From positions 62,001 through 126,000 of the forward strand of contig JANSLP010000056.1 of NCBI GenBank assembly GCA_029298735.1: a DNA stretch of 64,000 bases. The letters run 5' to 3'. Both the position numbers and the translations under genes were made by a program. The first letter of the stretch is position 1. Every line of letters starts with the position of its first letter. This DNA comes from Ophiostoma sp. CBS 140.51. Its lineage: Eukaryota > Ascomycota > Sordariomycetes > Ophiostomatales > Ophiostomataceae. This document shows, piece by piece, positions 22,458 through 33,782 of the stretch. The notes below the pieces were generated by a model, which was given only the letters and a program-made list of their open reading frames with translations, made no database searches and had not been told where the DNA came from.

Positions 22458-25125
22458 CTAGGCAGTCTCTTCCTTCACCGCCTTGTCCTTGTCTGCCGCG
22501 GCCTTGTCGTCCGATGCTCCTGAAGAGGCAGCAGGTGCGTCAGCCTTCTTGCTGTCAGCAGTGGTGGCGGCTGCGTCCTTCTTCTCGTCAGACGCGGGCT
22601 TGTCCTTGTCCTCGGACGCGGACTTCTTGCCGTCGGCCTCGCCGTCCTTCTTGGCAGCAGCAGACTGAGTCTTCTCAGCAGAAGCGGCATCCTTCTTTTC
22701 AGATGAAGTAGTGGCGTCGGCCTCCTTCTTGTCGCCGTTCTCCTTGGACGTCGAGGCGGCAGAAGCACCAGTCGCAGTAGCTGCTGCGGACGCGTCGGCG
22801 GCCTTGTCGTCCTTCTTCTTCTCAGACTCCGTGGAGGCAGAAGCAGACTCGGCAGCGGGAGCATCGTCCTTTGCAGCGTCATCCTTGGCTGGGGCCTCCT
22901 TGGTCTCCTTGGCGGCATCGGCTTTCTCATTAGAGGCGGCAGCCTTGGCATCGTCTGTCTTGGCCACGTCTTTGTCCTTGGAAGAAGCCTCGGGGTCGGC
23001 AGACTTGGCATCGGCAGCCGGTGCATCCTTGCTGGCGTCCGTCTTCTCGGTGGCAGCGGCAGCAGCAGTGGGTTCTGTTGATGCGGCCTCGGCAGGCGCA
23101 GCAGCATCGGCAGTGTCGTCGGCAGCGTCCGTCATCTCGACATCGCCGTCGTCGTCTTGCTTCTTGGGCTCAGCAGCGGCCTTGCCAGCGCCGTCGCCAG
23201 TCTCTTTTGAAGTAGACTCGGCGGCATCGTTCTTCTTCTCAGTCTTGTCGTCAGCGTCTTTGGTCGTCTCGGCCGCCTTCTTCTCCTCCTTGGCCTCGGC
23301 TGCGGGTGCGGCCGTCTCCTCGGTCGCAGCGGCAGTGGCGGGAGCAGCGTCCACGTCACCCATGGCGACGTCGCCGTCATCGTTGTTGGTGGTGGTGGTG
23401 GTGCTGTCCTTGGCGGCCTCAGCAGCAGCAGCCGACGACGTAGAGGCGAGAACAGCCGCAGCAGACTCGGCAGCAGCAGCAGCAGCAGCATCCTCGTTCT
23501 TGTTCTTGACTGCCGCATCATAGGCATCGGCAATCACATCGGCGTCTGTGATCATAACATCGCCATCCTCACCAGCAGCAGCAGCCTTGCTGGCCGTGCC
23601 GTTGGTTGGTGTCATGGTGCCGCTGTCGCCCTCGACATCCGCGTGAGGGTTGCGGTAGTCCATAATGGAGCGCCGCGGCGGACCGTCGTAGTTGACGCCG
23701 TTGGCGCGCGCCATGTCCTCGTCGTCGCTCTCGTCAAACTCGTCGGTGCGCGCCCGGTTCTTCTCCCACTGGCGCTGCGTCACGCGCGCGTCCTTGTTGT
23801 CGTCCTCGTCCAGGTCGTCGAGCTCGGCCTCTTCCTCGTCGGTAATGCCCATCGACTGCCGCGGAATGTCCTGCATCTGGACCGAGGGCACGGGCGCCGT
23901 CTTCTTGAGGTTTTCGATGACGGCAATCTTGATCTTCTCGAGGTACTCGTAGTTGTTGGCGTTTTCCATATTCGACGACCGCACATCCAGTTCGTAGTCG
24001 GGACCGTAGTATTCGTAGTATTCATTGTACGGCAGCACCGCGTCCATCTCCACGCCCACCAGCCGGCCCGTCTCGTACGCCCACGTGCGCGCCACGTTGC
24101 GCATCGTGTAACCACCGCCGCCCAGCACGAGCGTCGGCAGACCAAACTTGCGCACAAAGTCGACGCAGTTGGAGTGGCCGCGCATACTGAGATTAAAACA
24201 ACCCAGACGGTCACCGGACAGCGAGTCGCCACCGCACTGCAGCACCACCGCGTCGGGCTGGTAGTACTTCATGACGGCGTCAATCACAGGCTCAAAAATC
24301 GTCTTGTACGACGTGTCGTCGATGCCGTCACGCAGCGGGAAGTTGACGGCGTAGTTCTTGCCCGTACCGATACCGATGTCGCGCAGCTCGCCCGTACCGG
24401 GAAAGTACTCGCCGTACTTGTGGAAAGAAACTGTCATGACGCGGTCGGTCGTATAGAAAGCCTCCTCAACACCGTCGCCGTGGTGCACGTCAATGTCAAT
24501 GTACAGCACGCGCTTGTTGAAGCGCAGCAGCTCAATGATGGCGAGCACAATGTCGTTGACATAGCAGAAGCCGCTAGCTTCGCTCTTTTTGGCGTGGTGG
24601 AGGCCACCGGCCCAGTTGACGGCAATGTCGCACTTGTTGCGGTTCAGACGCGCAGCGCCTTCCATGCTGCCGCCGGCGCTGATGCCGCAGAACTCAAAGA
24701 GGCCGTCAAACACGGGACAGTCGTCGCCGACATTGTACTTGCTCTGCTCGCGCTGGTAGCTGTCCATATTGTCCGGCGTGACCTTCTGCAAAAAGTCAAT
24801 GTACTCGTCCGTGTGGAACTGCGTCATCTCCATAAAAACGGCAGGTTTGGCTCTCTGTCAACGGATCGTTAGTAACTGAATGAGCGCAACGTGAAGTCAG
24901 GAAAAGGTGAAGGAGACGTACGTAGACTTCCAAAAACTTGTAGACGCCATAGTTCATAACCAGGCTATGCGCCAGCCGGATACGATGCGGCTTCATCGGG
25001 TGGCCCGTGACGTAGGCATAGTTGCCAATGTCCGAGTCGTAAAAGTACGCCACGCGCTTCTTGTCGTTGTGCACGACGTCGTACAGCGGCCGCGAGCGGT
25101 CGACGCCGGCAGCGTCAGTGACCAT
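22458..25125 (-). CDS. RPD3: Class I histone deacetylase RPD3/RpdA with long low-complexity tail
   Basis: Exons 25125-24922 and 24854-22458 on the minus strand; 866 residues. Splicing joins KFLEVY to RAKPAVFMEMTQFHTDEYI, matching the conserved Rpd3 sequence around that point. This is the Zn-dependent deacetylase of the Sin3 co-repressor complex. Family marks are VAYFYDSDIGNYAYVTGHPM, NWAGGLHHAKKSEASGFCYV with the catalytic His pair, IDIDVHHGDGVEEAF with metal ligands, and LGGGGYTMRNVARTWAYET. The conserved domain and the IPRQSMGITDEEEAELDDLD region end near 450. The remaining about 400 residues are Ala/Lys/Asp/Glu/Thr/Ser repeats, far beyond yeast Rpd3 (about 430 residues). Filamentous-fungal RpdA proteins are known to have an extended, functionally important C-terminus, but this tail looks unusually long. 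It is divergent to RPN11. Confidence 0.95.
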
Positions 25126-26029
25126 TGTGAGGGGGGGGGAGACGATAGTAGAGGGAGGAAGTGGTCGAGAGGATCGAGGGGAAAAGAGGAGGTCAGGATC
25201 GGAGTCAGTGTCGAGAAACAAAAAAAAAAGTTCGAACTCGAATGGAGTCGAAAGACCGAAAAGCCAAGCGGCTCAGAAAGAGACACAAAAAATACAAAAG
25301 ACTCCTCGCTCCAAGCGGGAGACCAGAAAATCGAGGCGAGAAGTCGACGGCGCAAAAGGGTGTCGAGGGGAAGGAGAGGTCGTAAAAAAGATGGAGATGT
25401 GTAAAAGAGATGGAGAGGAGGAGAGACGATGGAGATTTGAGTTGAGTTTCGAGCACTTGCTCCTTCAGTTCTCGACTTCCCTCGCTCCTGCTGCACCAGC
25501 GCGCATCCCACAAGGTCGGGCGGGCGCTCTTTCCACTGTCCCTCCCCAATTGGCCCATTGAAGCTAGCCCGTTTTGGTCTAGACCCACAAGCGTGTACTG
25601 CACCTTGGTTCAGAGCTCCGGTTCAGGGCTGCCAGCCACCCAATTTTGGTGTATGTTGAAGGAAGTTTTGTAATCTACACGTGACTCCCTCAAGCTCCCC
25701 CCGTTTTGCCGCCCGCCACCGCCCAGTGGGACTTGCTGGTGGGCAAGCTCCAGGCTGCGCAAGGTTGGCGTAACGGGGGCGGCCTTGCACGGTGTGCTAA
25801 ACAAACAGCAAGAGCACAGGGACAGCCGTTTCCACGACGAAGCCGAAGCATCACAAATCCAAATCACAAAGACATCACCATATTACCACTTTACGCATCA
25901 CCGCATCACACCCCGCACCGCATTGTATCTGACGAGCTTTCGATTGCCAATTGCTAGGGCTCTCCATCTCGACTCCATCTCAACGGCCTTCATCCTCATC
26001 CTCTCCCTCCCCGCTTCTCGACACACACC
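25126..26029. promoter_or_regulatory. Divergent promoter region of RPD3 and RPN11
   Basis: A 904-bp region with no supported gene. At 25705-25713 TTTGCCGCC is the complement of GGCGGCAAA, one base from the proteasome-associated control element GGTGGCAAA bound by Rpn4 in yeast. It lies about 320 bp before RPN11. Inverted CCAAT (ATTGG) occurs at about 25549-25553. Both are suggestive only. Confidence 0.4.
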
Positions 26030-27118
26030 ATGGACCGCCTCCGGTCAATGTTTTCGGGCCAGGGCCTGTCTGGCCTTGGATCCCAGCCGAGCTCTGTACG
26101 TTGTTGTGCCTGCTGTAGAGATGATGTTGTTGTCAACCTCTAGATGTACTAACCCCCGTCTCTCCCCCAGGACAACACCAACCTCATCGACAACTCCGAG
26201 ACGGTCTACATCTCCTCGCTTGCCCTGCTCAAGATGCTGCGCCACGGCCGCGCTGGTGTGCCGATGGAGGTCATGGGTTTGATGCTGGGCGAGTTCGTCG
26301 ACGACTTTACGGTGCGCGTCGTGGACGTGTTTGCGATGCCGCAGAGCGGAACGGGCGTCAGTGTCGAGGCCGTCGACCCTGTGTTTCAGACCAAGATGAT
26401 GGAGATGCTGCGCCAGACCGGTCGCCCCGAGTCGGTCGTGGGCTGGTACCACTCCCACCCTGGGTTTGGCTGCTGGCTGTCGTCGGTGGATATCAACACG
26501 CAGCAATCCTTTGAGCAGCTGACGCCGCGCTCTGTTGCTGTCGTCATTGACCCCATCCAGTCCGTCAAGGGCAAGGTCGTCATTGACGCGTTCCGGTCCA
26601 TTTCGCCGCAGACCTTAATGATGGGCCAGGAGCCCCGCCAGAGCACGTCGAACCTGGGCCACCTCAACAAGCCGTCGATCCAGGCGCTGATTCACGGCCT
26701 CAACCGCCACTACTACTCCATTGGCATCAACTACCGCAAGACGGCGCTCGAGGAAAACATGCTGATGAACCTGCACAAGCAGCCGTGGACCGAGGCGCTA
26801 CAGATGGAAGACTTTAGAGTAGCCGGCGCGCACAACAAGGACCGCCTGCAGCGGCTGGTCGGCCTGGCCGAGGGCTACGAGAAGCGCGTCAAGGAGGAGA
26901 CGGAGCTGACCAAGGAGCAGCTCAAGACGCGCTATGTGGGCAAACTGGATCCCAAGAAGCATCTGGAGGACGTGGGCCAGCAGCTGATTGAGGACAACAT
27001 TGTGGCGGTGTCGCGGCAGATGATTGACAAGGAGACGACGATGCCGCGGAAAGAGGGTGCCGGTGCCGACGGCGAGAGCAGCACAGCCGACGACGAGATG
27101 GAGGTTGAAGAGTTATAA
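26030..27118 (+). CDS. RPN11: 26S proteasome regulatory subunit RPN11 (JAMM deubiquitinase)
   Basis: Exons 26030-26095 and 26171-27118; 337 residues. RPN11 is the zinc metalloprotease of the proteasome lid that removes ubiquitin chains from substrates during degradation. The JAMM motif is intact: the Glu in VPMEVMGLMLGEF and WYHSHPGFGCWLSSVD with His116, His118 and the downstream Asp. The sequence from TVYISSLALLKMLRHGR to the C-terminus aligns with the family by eye throughout. The first exon codes MDRLRSMFSGQGLSGLGSQ, as usual for fungal RPN11, and the 75-nt intron has canonical ends. The acidic tail (ADDEMEVEEL) is slightly longer than in yeast. Confidence 0.97.
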
Positions 27119-27765
27119 AGGGGGGACGGGCTGTTGTTACAATAGGCTAGGGTTTCTTTTTTGCGGGTTCTCTTAGATGCGAGGAGCATATGGTAGACGA
27201 CTCGAAATGCATTGCATGATTCTTTTGATTTATTATCTTGTTCTTTCTTTTTGAGGTCGCCTTCTTCAACGCGCGACCATGTACAGTAGGCGTCAGGCTA
27301 GACAAGAAATGCGAGTGCGATCAAACAAAACAAACGCAGAGCAGACTCGATATTGTCTTTGTGTGATAGAGTGTGGTGAATTGTGAGTTTCGGCTGTCTT
27401 TGTTCTTTATGCTTCTTCCTCGAAATCTGAATAAATTGGTGTTGGTCACGTACACCATCCTCTTGTTCAGGGAGGGTAGGCACGACGCACAACCTCCTTT
27501 GTTCCTTCCACAGAACAACAACAGCATTCAAGTGAACAACTGCGACTTCCTTTTCCAACATTTTCCTATAAAAATGAGTAAACTTCCTAATTTCCCTCTT
27601 TCTCTTCCTCATTCCTCAAGTTCCCAACTTCATCCACGAACACGCTGTCTTTTCTGCTCCATCGCTGCAGTCGGTTCTCGACCACACACTGCAGCCAACA
27701 TCCCGCAGAGAAGCCATCGTTTTCGCTCTTCCTTTTCTTCCCTTATTTAACCCCCTCACGTCACA
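27119..27765. other. Intergenic region 3' of RPN11
   Basis: About 650 bp holding the RPN11 3' UTR and the likely promoter of the next gene. No gene supported. Confidence 0.5.
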
Positions 27766-29118
27766 ATGGGCCTTCGCTCGAGCGTCTGTCAATTCGGAAA
27801 ACGGCTGCTGGCAGCCCTTGTCAATCCTCAGAATATCTACAAGCACGGTCACAACAGCTACAACGACTACCCTCACACTCCCACACCAGCACATCCTCCT
27901 CCTCCCTCTACACACCCACTGTCTCGCTCGCATGTCGAGGTTTGTCGAGTTTGCGCCGTACAACAAGCATCTCGGATGAGCGAGAATCTGGTATGTAACT
28001 CCCATCGCATCAACCAGCAGCTGACATCACGACCTCTTCCTCCTCTGCCAACAAACCGTCCATTGCCAGCCCTTCCCAGCATCACGTCATCTCCCAAAAC
28101 TCCCACTCTTTACACCACACATCGTCGTCAAGACTCGGGACAGCTGCAGGACAGCGTCTCGAGTATTTATGGAGGCTACAGCACTCTCCTCTCACCTTCA
28201 AGCTATGCCTCATCTTCCACACTATCACTGGCGATGACAGCAAGCGCCCAAGGCGAAATGCTCGCTCACAACGTTTCATATGCCCGCTTTGTTCATACTC
28301 TGCAGACTTCTCTCCAGAATGTCCGGTACGCGATCAGCGGTCCTCTTGCTATCCGTCTCCATGCCCCGTTGTGGTACATTGATATCGGCGAGCCACTCGA
28401 CGGATCCATCCCTGCTCTCCAGCCCTCCATCGTCTGTCCGCAGGCAACCCGCGATGTTTTGCCATCCTGGGCCGCCGTTTCACAGAATGCCTTTCGGTTT
28501 GACCGCCGGCGGCCGTACAGACTGCAGCTGCAAATTGACGGCCAGTTTGTCACAGTACGTATCGAATGGGTCGAGGATCACGAGTTTGACAGCGGCGAAG
28601 ACTCGTTTTACCAGATTGACCGAACGGAAGGCGCATTCTGCGTCAGTCCCGAAGGCAGAACTGAAGGCAGCACAGAAGACAGCATCTGCGGCAGCCCCTA
28701 CGACAAACTCAACACGCTCAACATGGCACCGCCGGTTCTCACGCTACAGAGTCTGCTCCAGCACACAGCACAAGCGTATACGCATAGCGGAATCTCCGAT
28801 ACAGACTCCATGGAGCACAAGGTCCTTGGACACCAGGTTGACGCTTGCCTTAGGTTTTTGGACTGTCCGACAATGCATGGAAGCCAATTTCTGATGCCCC
28901 CCGAGGTGCCTGCCGTTTACGATCCAGCATTCTCGAGCATGTACTTTGCAGCATTTGGCGCCGAGGGCGTCCAGCGTCTGCACGCCGTCTGTGCCGGCAT
29001 CCCATCATTTTGTGCGCCACAGGTAGAGACAGTATCTAGACCTGCTTCTTCGAAGAAAACAATCACTCGAAAGCCGATACCGTTAAGTAGCCAGCCGAAG
29101 AGTACCCCTGATGCCTAA
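27766..29118 (+). CDS. Protein of unknown function
   Basis: Open frame of 450 codons without an internal stop; no confident family. The N-terminal 150 residues are Pro/Ser/Thr-rich, with a PLPPLPTNRPLPALP stretch of possible SH3-ligand type. The C-terminal two thirds look globular. Around SYARFVHTLQTSLQNVRYAI and ISGPLAIRLH, followed by PSIVCPQATRDVLPSWAAV, the layout recalls uncharacterised fungal proteins with a nucleotidyltransferase-like beginning (YA..G..A....). Catalytic acidic pairs are not evident, so this is only a weak suggestion. The ATG follows a run of C/T-rich leader. Codon use is less GC-biased than in neighbouring housekeeping genes, which fits a faster-evolving or lowly expressed gene. 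An N-terminal exon structure different from this one is possible. Confidence 0.65.
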   Translation: MGLRSSVCQFGKRLLAALVNPQNIYKHGHNSYNDYPHTPTPAHPPPPSTHPLSRSHVEVCRVCAVQQASRMSENLVCNSHRINQQLTSRPLPPLPTNRPLPALPSITSSPKTPTLYTTHRRQDSGQLQDSVSSIYGGYSTLLSPSSYASSSTLSLAMTASAQGEMLAHNVSYARFVHTLQTSLQNVRYAISGPLAIRLHAPLWYIDIGEPLDGSIPALQPSIVCPQATRDVLPSWAAVSQNAFRFDRRRPYRLQLQIDGQFVTVRIEWVEDHEFDSGEDSFYQIDRTEGAFCVSPEGRTEGSTEDSICGSPYDKLNTLNMAPPVLTLQSLLQHTAQAYTHSGISDTDSMEHKVLGHQVDACLRFLDCPTMHGSQFLMPPEVPAVYDPAFSSMYFAAFGAEGVQRLHAVCAGIPSFCAPQVETVSRPASSKKTITRKPIPLSSQPKSTPDA

Positions 29119-29421
29119 TCAGGGATTGTAGACAGTAGAGTCGTAGACATAACAAGGTGGGTGGTTGCTATTTGAGCATAACTTGCAAAGTTGCATGTTG
29201 CTGCTCCGTCCTTTGCCTGCCAAAGAAGTCTTTGGCAACGTAAACTACTATGACTTTATGGCTTTCTTTCCTTTTCTTTGCTTCACGTTATTTAATTTAA
29301 AATGATCAATCAAATCTCGTTTGTTGTTACAATTCAATGCTTCCTATAATACATGCAGAATACAATCTATTTCGTGGTATCACATAAAACTACCGTACAG
29401 TATCTTTCATCCATGGTGGGA

Positions 29422-30459
29422 TTACCACCGGCCAGGACCGGGCGGGACGTTCCAGCCGCCACCCGACAGCTCATGGTGCAATGCCGGCATCATGCGGTTG
29501 TCCATCTCCGCTGCACGCTGGACAAGTGTCTTGTAGCAGCGGGCCAGGGGTCCATCCACGCGGCCAAAGATTTCTTCGCAAGCATCTTGGGCGGCATCAT
29601 TCACGGTAATGCCGCCGGCTGTATCGACAATCTCACTGGGGTCGCCGCTGCCGACAGCATCAGCCATATCAGAGGCATCACCGATATCGCTGGCTATCAG
29701 GATGATGCGCTGCACTGACACAGACTCCATCTCGCTGTGGAGTGTGTACAAATTGTTGGTGACGGCCGCCATCCAGTCTTGCAAAGCCATGTTGAGACCC
29801 GGAGAGGGGAGTGCCGTGGTGTGTGCCAGCAGCCCGCCGACTGCGTTGCCCTGCGCACCCAAGTGGTCGCACAGCTGCTGCAGCCGCTTGAACCATTTAC
29901 GGTCAAAGATGGCTAGGATCGCGCCGTCGCCGTTCTTGTCCAGACCCTTGAAGACGCGGTGCCGGGCCTTTTCGAGTTTGTCTAGATTGTCCAGGAGGAC
30001 GGGCGGGTGGACAGGGTGGGAGGCGGGGACGACGACCTCTCGTTTGGAGTCTTCAAGTCCAAGGCCACTCAGACCGCTGCAGCCTCCACCACCACTGCCT
30101 CCCAGACCTCCAAGGTCACCTCCACCCAGACCGCTCATGTCGTCGCTGGCGCTGCCGCTTCGGCTTCTGTCTGCACTCCGATTTATTTTGCCACTGCTGG
30201 TACTTCCCGTAGTAAGAAATTTAGCCCATTTGGCACTCCGGCTCTCGCGAAGACCACCGGAGTTTCCCATACCGCCGGACCAGCCGAGACCGCCGGTGCC
30301 CCATTTCGAGTAGATATGGTTGCCTCCACTGGATCCGCCGAGACCCGAGTTGGAGCCGTAGCCATTGCTGTGGCCGAGTCCGGCATTGTCGCCGAGTCCA
30401 GCATCTAGTGAGCTGCCAAAGCCCATGCCGTAGTCATCGGGTCTGTGTTGGAATGTCAT
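29422..30459 (-). CDS. Gly-rich protein of unknown function
   Basis: Open frame of 345 codons on the minus strand. Residues 1-135 are Gly/Ser/Asn-rich and disordered, with repeated GLGG-type units. From about 150 the protein looks helical: LLDNLDKLEKARHRVFKGLD, then a single EF-hand-like loop (LDKNGDGAI) that lacks the acidic residue at position 12, so calcium binding is doubtful. Further helices include RIILIASDIGDASDMADAV and CYKTLVQRAAEMDNRMMPAL. It ends in a Gly/Pro/Trp-rich tail (GGGWNVPPGPGRW). I do not recognise the family. It is convergent with the unknown gene at 27766. Confidence 0.6.
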   Translation of the reverse strand: MTFQHRPDDYGMGFGSSLDAGLGDNAGLGHSNGYGSNSGLGGSSGGNHIYSKWGTGGLGWSGGMGNSGGLRESRSAKWAKFLTTGSTSSGKINRSADRSRSGSASDDMSGLGGGDLGGLGGSGGGGCSGLSGLGLEDSKREVVVPASHPVHPPVLLDNLDKLEKARHRVFKGLDKNGDGAILAIFDRKWFKRLQQLCDHLGAQGNAVGGLLAHTTALPSPGLNMALQDWMAAVTNNLYTLHSEMESVSVQRIILIASDIGDASDMADAVGSGDPSEIVDTAGGITVNDAAQDACEEIFGRVDGPLARCYKTLVQRAAEMDNRMMPALHHELSGGGWNVPPGPGRW

Positions 30460-31638
30460 TGTGTGTGTATATGTTTGTCGAGGAAAATAAATAAAGTGTC
30501 TTGTTGTCTTGTAAGTCAGAATGAAAAGACAAAGATTGAACTCGACAGCTCTGGATCTCAGCCTTAAATTATACTCAATTCAAACCTTATTTTGTTGCAT
30601 TTCCCCTTCTTTCCCCTTCTTTCACTCTATTTTGACCTTATTTCGACCTTTCGTCATTCTGTATCATAGTAATTGCCTGATTTGGCCATACGCTGCGCTG
30701 CTGCGCTGCTGCGCCAGGTGTGGACAGTGCCATTCTTTTGGTAGGGCTGGGCGTAAGCGGATTACATCATATAGCGGCGGGCGATGTTCGGGTTTGGGAA
30801 GCACCGATATTACTGGCTCACGTCTTGGCGGACAAGGCGTCCAACAAACTCCCAAACAACAAAGCGATCGACAGCCGGCTATGCAACGGCCGCCATGTGT
30901 GCAGGGAACAAATACGAGGTACGAGGACACTCTGATCGAGAATGAGATAATAAGATAGTAATGCCTCGAGAATGCCTTACTTCGTACATCGGATAGCGAA
31001 CAAAAGAAAACAGAAAATAAAAAATAAAAAAGACAAGAAAAATCAAGACATTAAAACGTACAGTGCCTCAATCTGTGTAATGATGGGCAGGGATGTAAGA
31101 AAGAGAAACAATGAAAATAATGGCAGTGCAATGAGGCCGCAACTTTCGTATTGGAGAGAAAGAAAAAGAGATACTCGTTTTGTTGAACACAAATTATTCA
31201 AAGATATCTTATTGCATAATTGTGAGGTTTTTTTTATATCACAGCATACCCGTGATGTAGTTGGTCGTTCCTTCCCAATTGACACAGTGTCCCAACAAAA
31301 TGGGATCGTGGATGCCATAACAGGCAATTGCGATCGCAAATTTTGTCACGGGGAAAGAACGATGGGGAATAAAGCTCAAAAGAGAAGCCCCTTTCTCCTA
31401 TCGTCAGTGATTGATGGCATGATTTCCTATTTCGTAGACCGCGTATCGCGCAACAGACGCTCCTTCGCCCCTTTTGTTGATTGATGCAGAGGTTAGAGGT
31501 CAAAAATTATTTCTTCCCCCTATCTCCATCTTCCAAGCCCAATATTTGCAATCTGTAAGCCAACATATCTTTACACAGCAATATACATTATGTTCCTCCT
31601 CACTAACACTGACAGACAGAAGCGCTTCATCAACCACA
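30460..31638. other. Intergenic region
   Basis: About 1.2 kb, largely AT-rich in its middle (30960-31250), with no supported gene. Confidence 0.5.
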
Positions 31639-33396
31639 ATGGCTCCACCCCCGACTTGGGTCGCAAAGCCGCTTTTCCCTGGCCTTATGTGCTATCTCCT
31701 CGAGTATGAGCCGCCCGACAAAAAACCAGGCTCTATTCCTCCAATGTATCGACGACGACACCTCTAACGTCGGATAACCTCTCTTTGGCAAAGTTGCCTT
31801 AGCTGCCTGCAAGAAAAGCCTTGGTTGATTGCGCTTCTGACGATGACGGCGAGCAATCTGATTCTGAACAATCGGATTCGGACCAGTCATCACACACAAT
31901 GGACGTTGGCCACTTCTCGCCTTCACCAGAACCAGAGTCAGAACTGCAAGACAAGGACGACTTGCCGTTTTACTTCTAGAGGGACAAACGCACCGCCAAT
32001 CTTGACACGCTCCGCGACCAAGCTCACTCGCCTCTGGTTTAGTACGAGTATGTGGCTGTTGTCTACGAAGGCCCGAAGCCAGGCAACGACTTTTTTTCGG
32101 TGGACAAGGTCGCCATCACGGGTATTGGCATGCCATACATGCCATCAAGTGTCCCGCCACCGATCGCGTTACTCAAAAAGGTTGGAGATGACATCAGTGA
32201 CAAAACGCCCATCATCTCTTCGCACGACTGGCGCCGGTTGCAAGATGTTGACCTCGACGACATGGCCACCAATACGGCATCAAAGCGTCCAGCACAAGGG
32301 TCGTCTACAACCGCCACTACTTCAGGGCCCACGAGCCCTTTCGGTACGGAGCGAAAGATGTGACGACCACGACCGCCGACCTCCCAGGCCATCTCGACCA
32401 GCAACTTGACTTGACTCTCTCGCTGCCAGTGGACGAGCATGGCACAAGAACAGTGTGAAAGCTCAAGAAACGGCCGAACCGACCCTTCAGACGCAGCTGC
32501 CGTCCTCGTCCGAGACCTGGCGGATTCCAACTGCCTTGAACTTTGGCGCGCCCGTGACCAAGAAGGGGAGTCGCATCTCACCATACACCAGGATAACGAG
32601 GCAAATCTCCCAAGAGTAAGGGGCATGCAATGAGACTCCACCTCTCACATATAAAACAATATTGAGCGGCGCATGATGCAGCAACTTCAAGTGCAGCGCG
32701 CATTTGTCCCCCTTGACGAGTGGCTCGGCAGCGAAGACCAGAAGGAACCCAGACGTCTAAAGGAGCGTCAGAGACCTTTTGCGGTGACCTAAATGCGAGA
32801 GAGAAGGGACCACAGAAAGTAGTGGACGACGCCACGCACGAGTCGACTTCCTTCACAGACGACGTCGTCGCCCAACCCGTAAAGTGCCACAGCAAGAAGA
32901 CGACGCCTCCGATCCAAAAACAGACCAGACATATCCTAGTTCTGTAGGGCGTCCTCTATGTGCCTTGTTTATCTACGCACAACACGCTATGTGCATCGGG
33001 CGGTGGAGAGGCGGCGAAATTCCCAGGTGTCTTTGGGATGACAATATGGCTGGAATGGTCCAGCTTTTACGCAAGCATGGCCTTCCCCAATCAGTCCTGT
33101 TGACCATAGGGCAAAAAAGTGACAACAATCGACTCTGCATCTATTACGACACGTTCCAGCACCTCGACGCGGCAAAGACTGCTTGGAATGGCGCCCAGGC
33201 GAGGCTTCATTGGCAAAATGATTTGGACTGGCACTGTGCCTTTTTCCAGGCACCGGCACCAGAACCAGTTCGTCACGTCGAGTTTGAGTGGGAGGAGAAT
33301 GTAACGGACGTCATGAGGGACATTTGTCTACCTGCAATGTCGAGGGGACATCGGACGCGGCGCGGAAAGAAGAAGCACAAGAGAGCGAGAAAGTAG
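31639..33396 (+). pseudogene. Broken hypothetical protein gene (stops and frame changes)
   Basis: Protein-like sequence appears in successive frames. MAPPPTWVAKPLFPGLMCYL begins at 31639. In a second frame (about 31740-32363) an acidic Ser/Asp segment and YEYVAVVYEGPKPGNDFFSV are interrupted by TAG at 31800, 31977 and 32040; each would be CAG after one T-to-C change. A further change of frame near 32310 gives VYNRHYFRAHEPFRYGAKDV. A clean final frame running to the stop at 33396 contains MVQLLRKHGLPQSVLLTIGQ and DWHCAFFQAPAPEPVRHVEF and ends in a Lys/Arg-rich tail. No family recognised. An alternative is an intact gene with several introns, since two of the TAGs could serve as acceptors, but no consistent splicing was found. 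Confidence 0.5.
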
Positions 33397-33782
33397 TAGC
33401 TGGAGAAAAGAAGGAAGATCAACGTTTAATTTTAGATAGCAGGCGCAAGGCAAGTAGGTAGTCATAGGAGCACAATGTTATGGGTGGTATATATAATAGT
33501 TGATTGAAGAAAGGAGGAAAGCGACTAATGTAAAGTATCAGGAAGGCACATTTCATAAACGCCTTAAACGCTGCTATACCAATGCAAGAGACAAAGAAAG
33601 AGAAAGAAGAGAAACGCAAGCAGAAAAGTAAAATACCAGCAATCAGTCCATCCCTATATCCGCCAAAGAAGTGAAGAAGAAAAGAAAAAAGACATAGAAA
33701 AGCGAGTGATGTAAACCGTATCATGCCAGTGCCAGAAGAGAGAAGAAAAGAAGGAGACGTAGGAAGTCAAAAGCACGACTGT
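33397..33782. other. 3' spacer downstream of the kinase gene
   Basis: About 390 bp, A-rich on the plus strand, corresponding to the probable 3' UTR of the minus-strand kinase. No gene seen. Confidence 0.5.

Noticed and set aside
23643..24872. Long antisense open frame (409 codons) opposite RPD3
   Set aside because: Long antisense frames are a by-product of GC-rich third positions in the real gene; the translation has no recognisable motifs.
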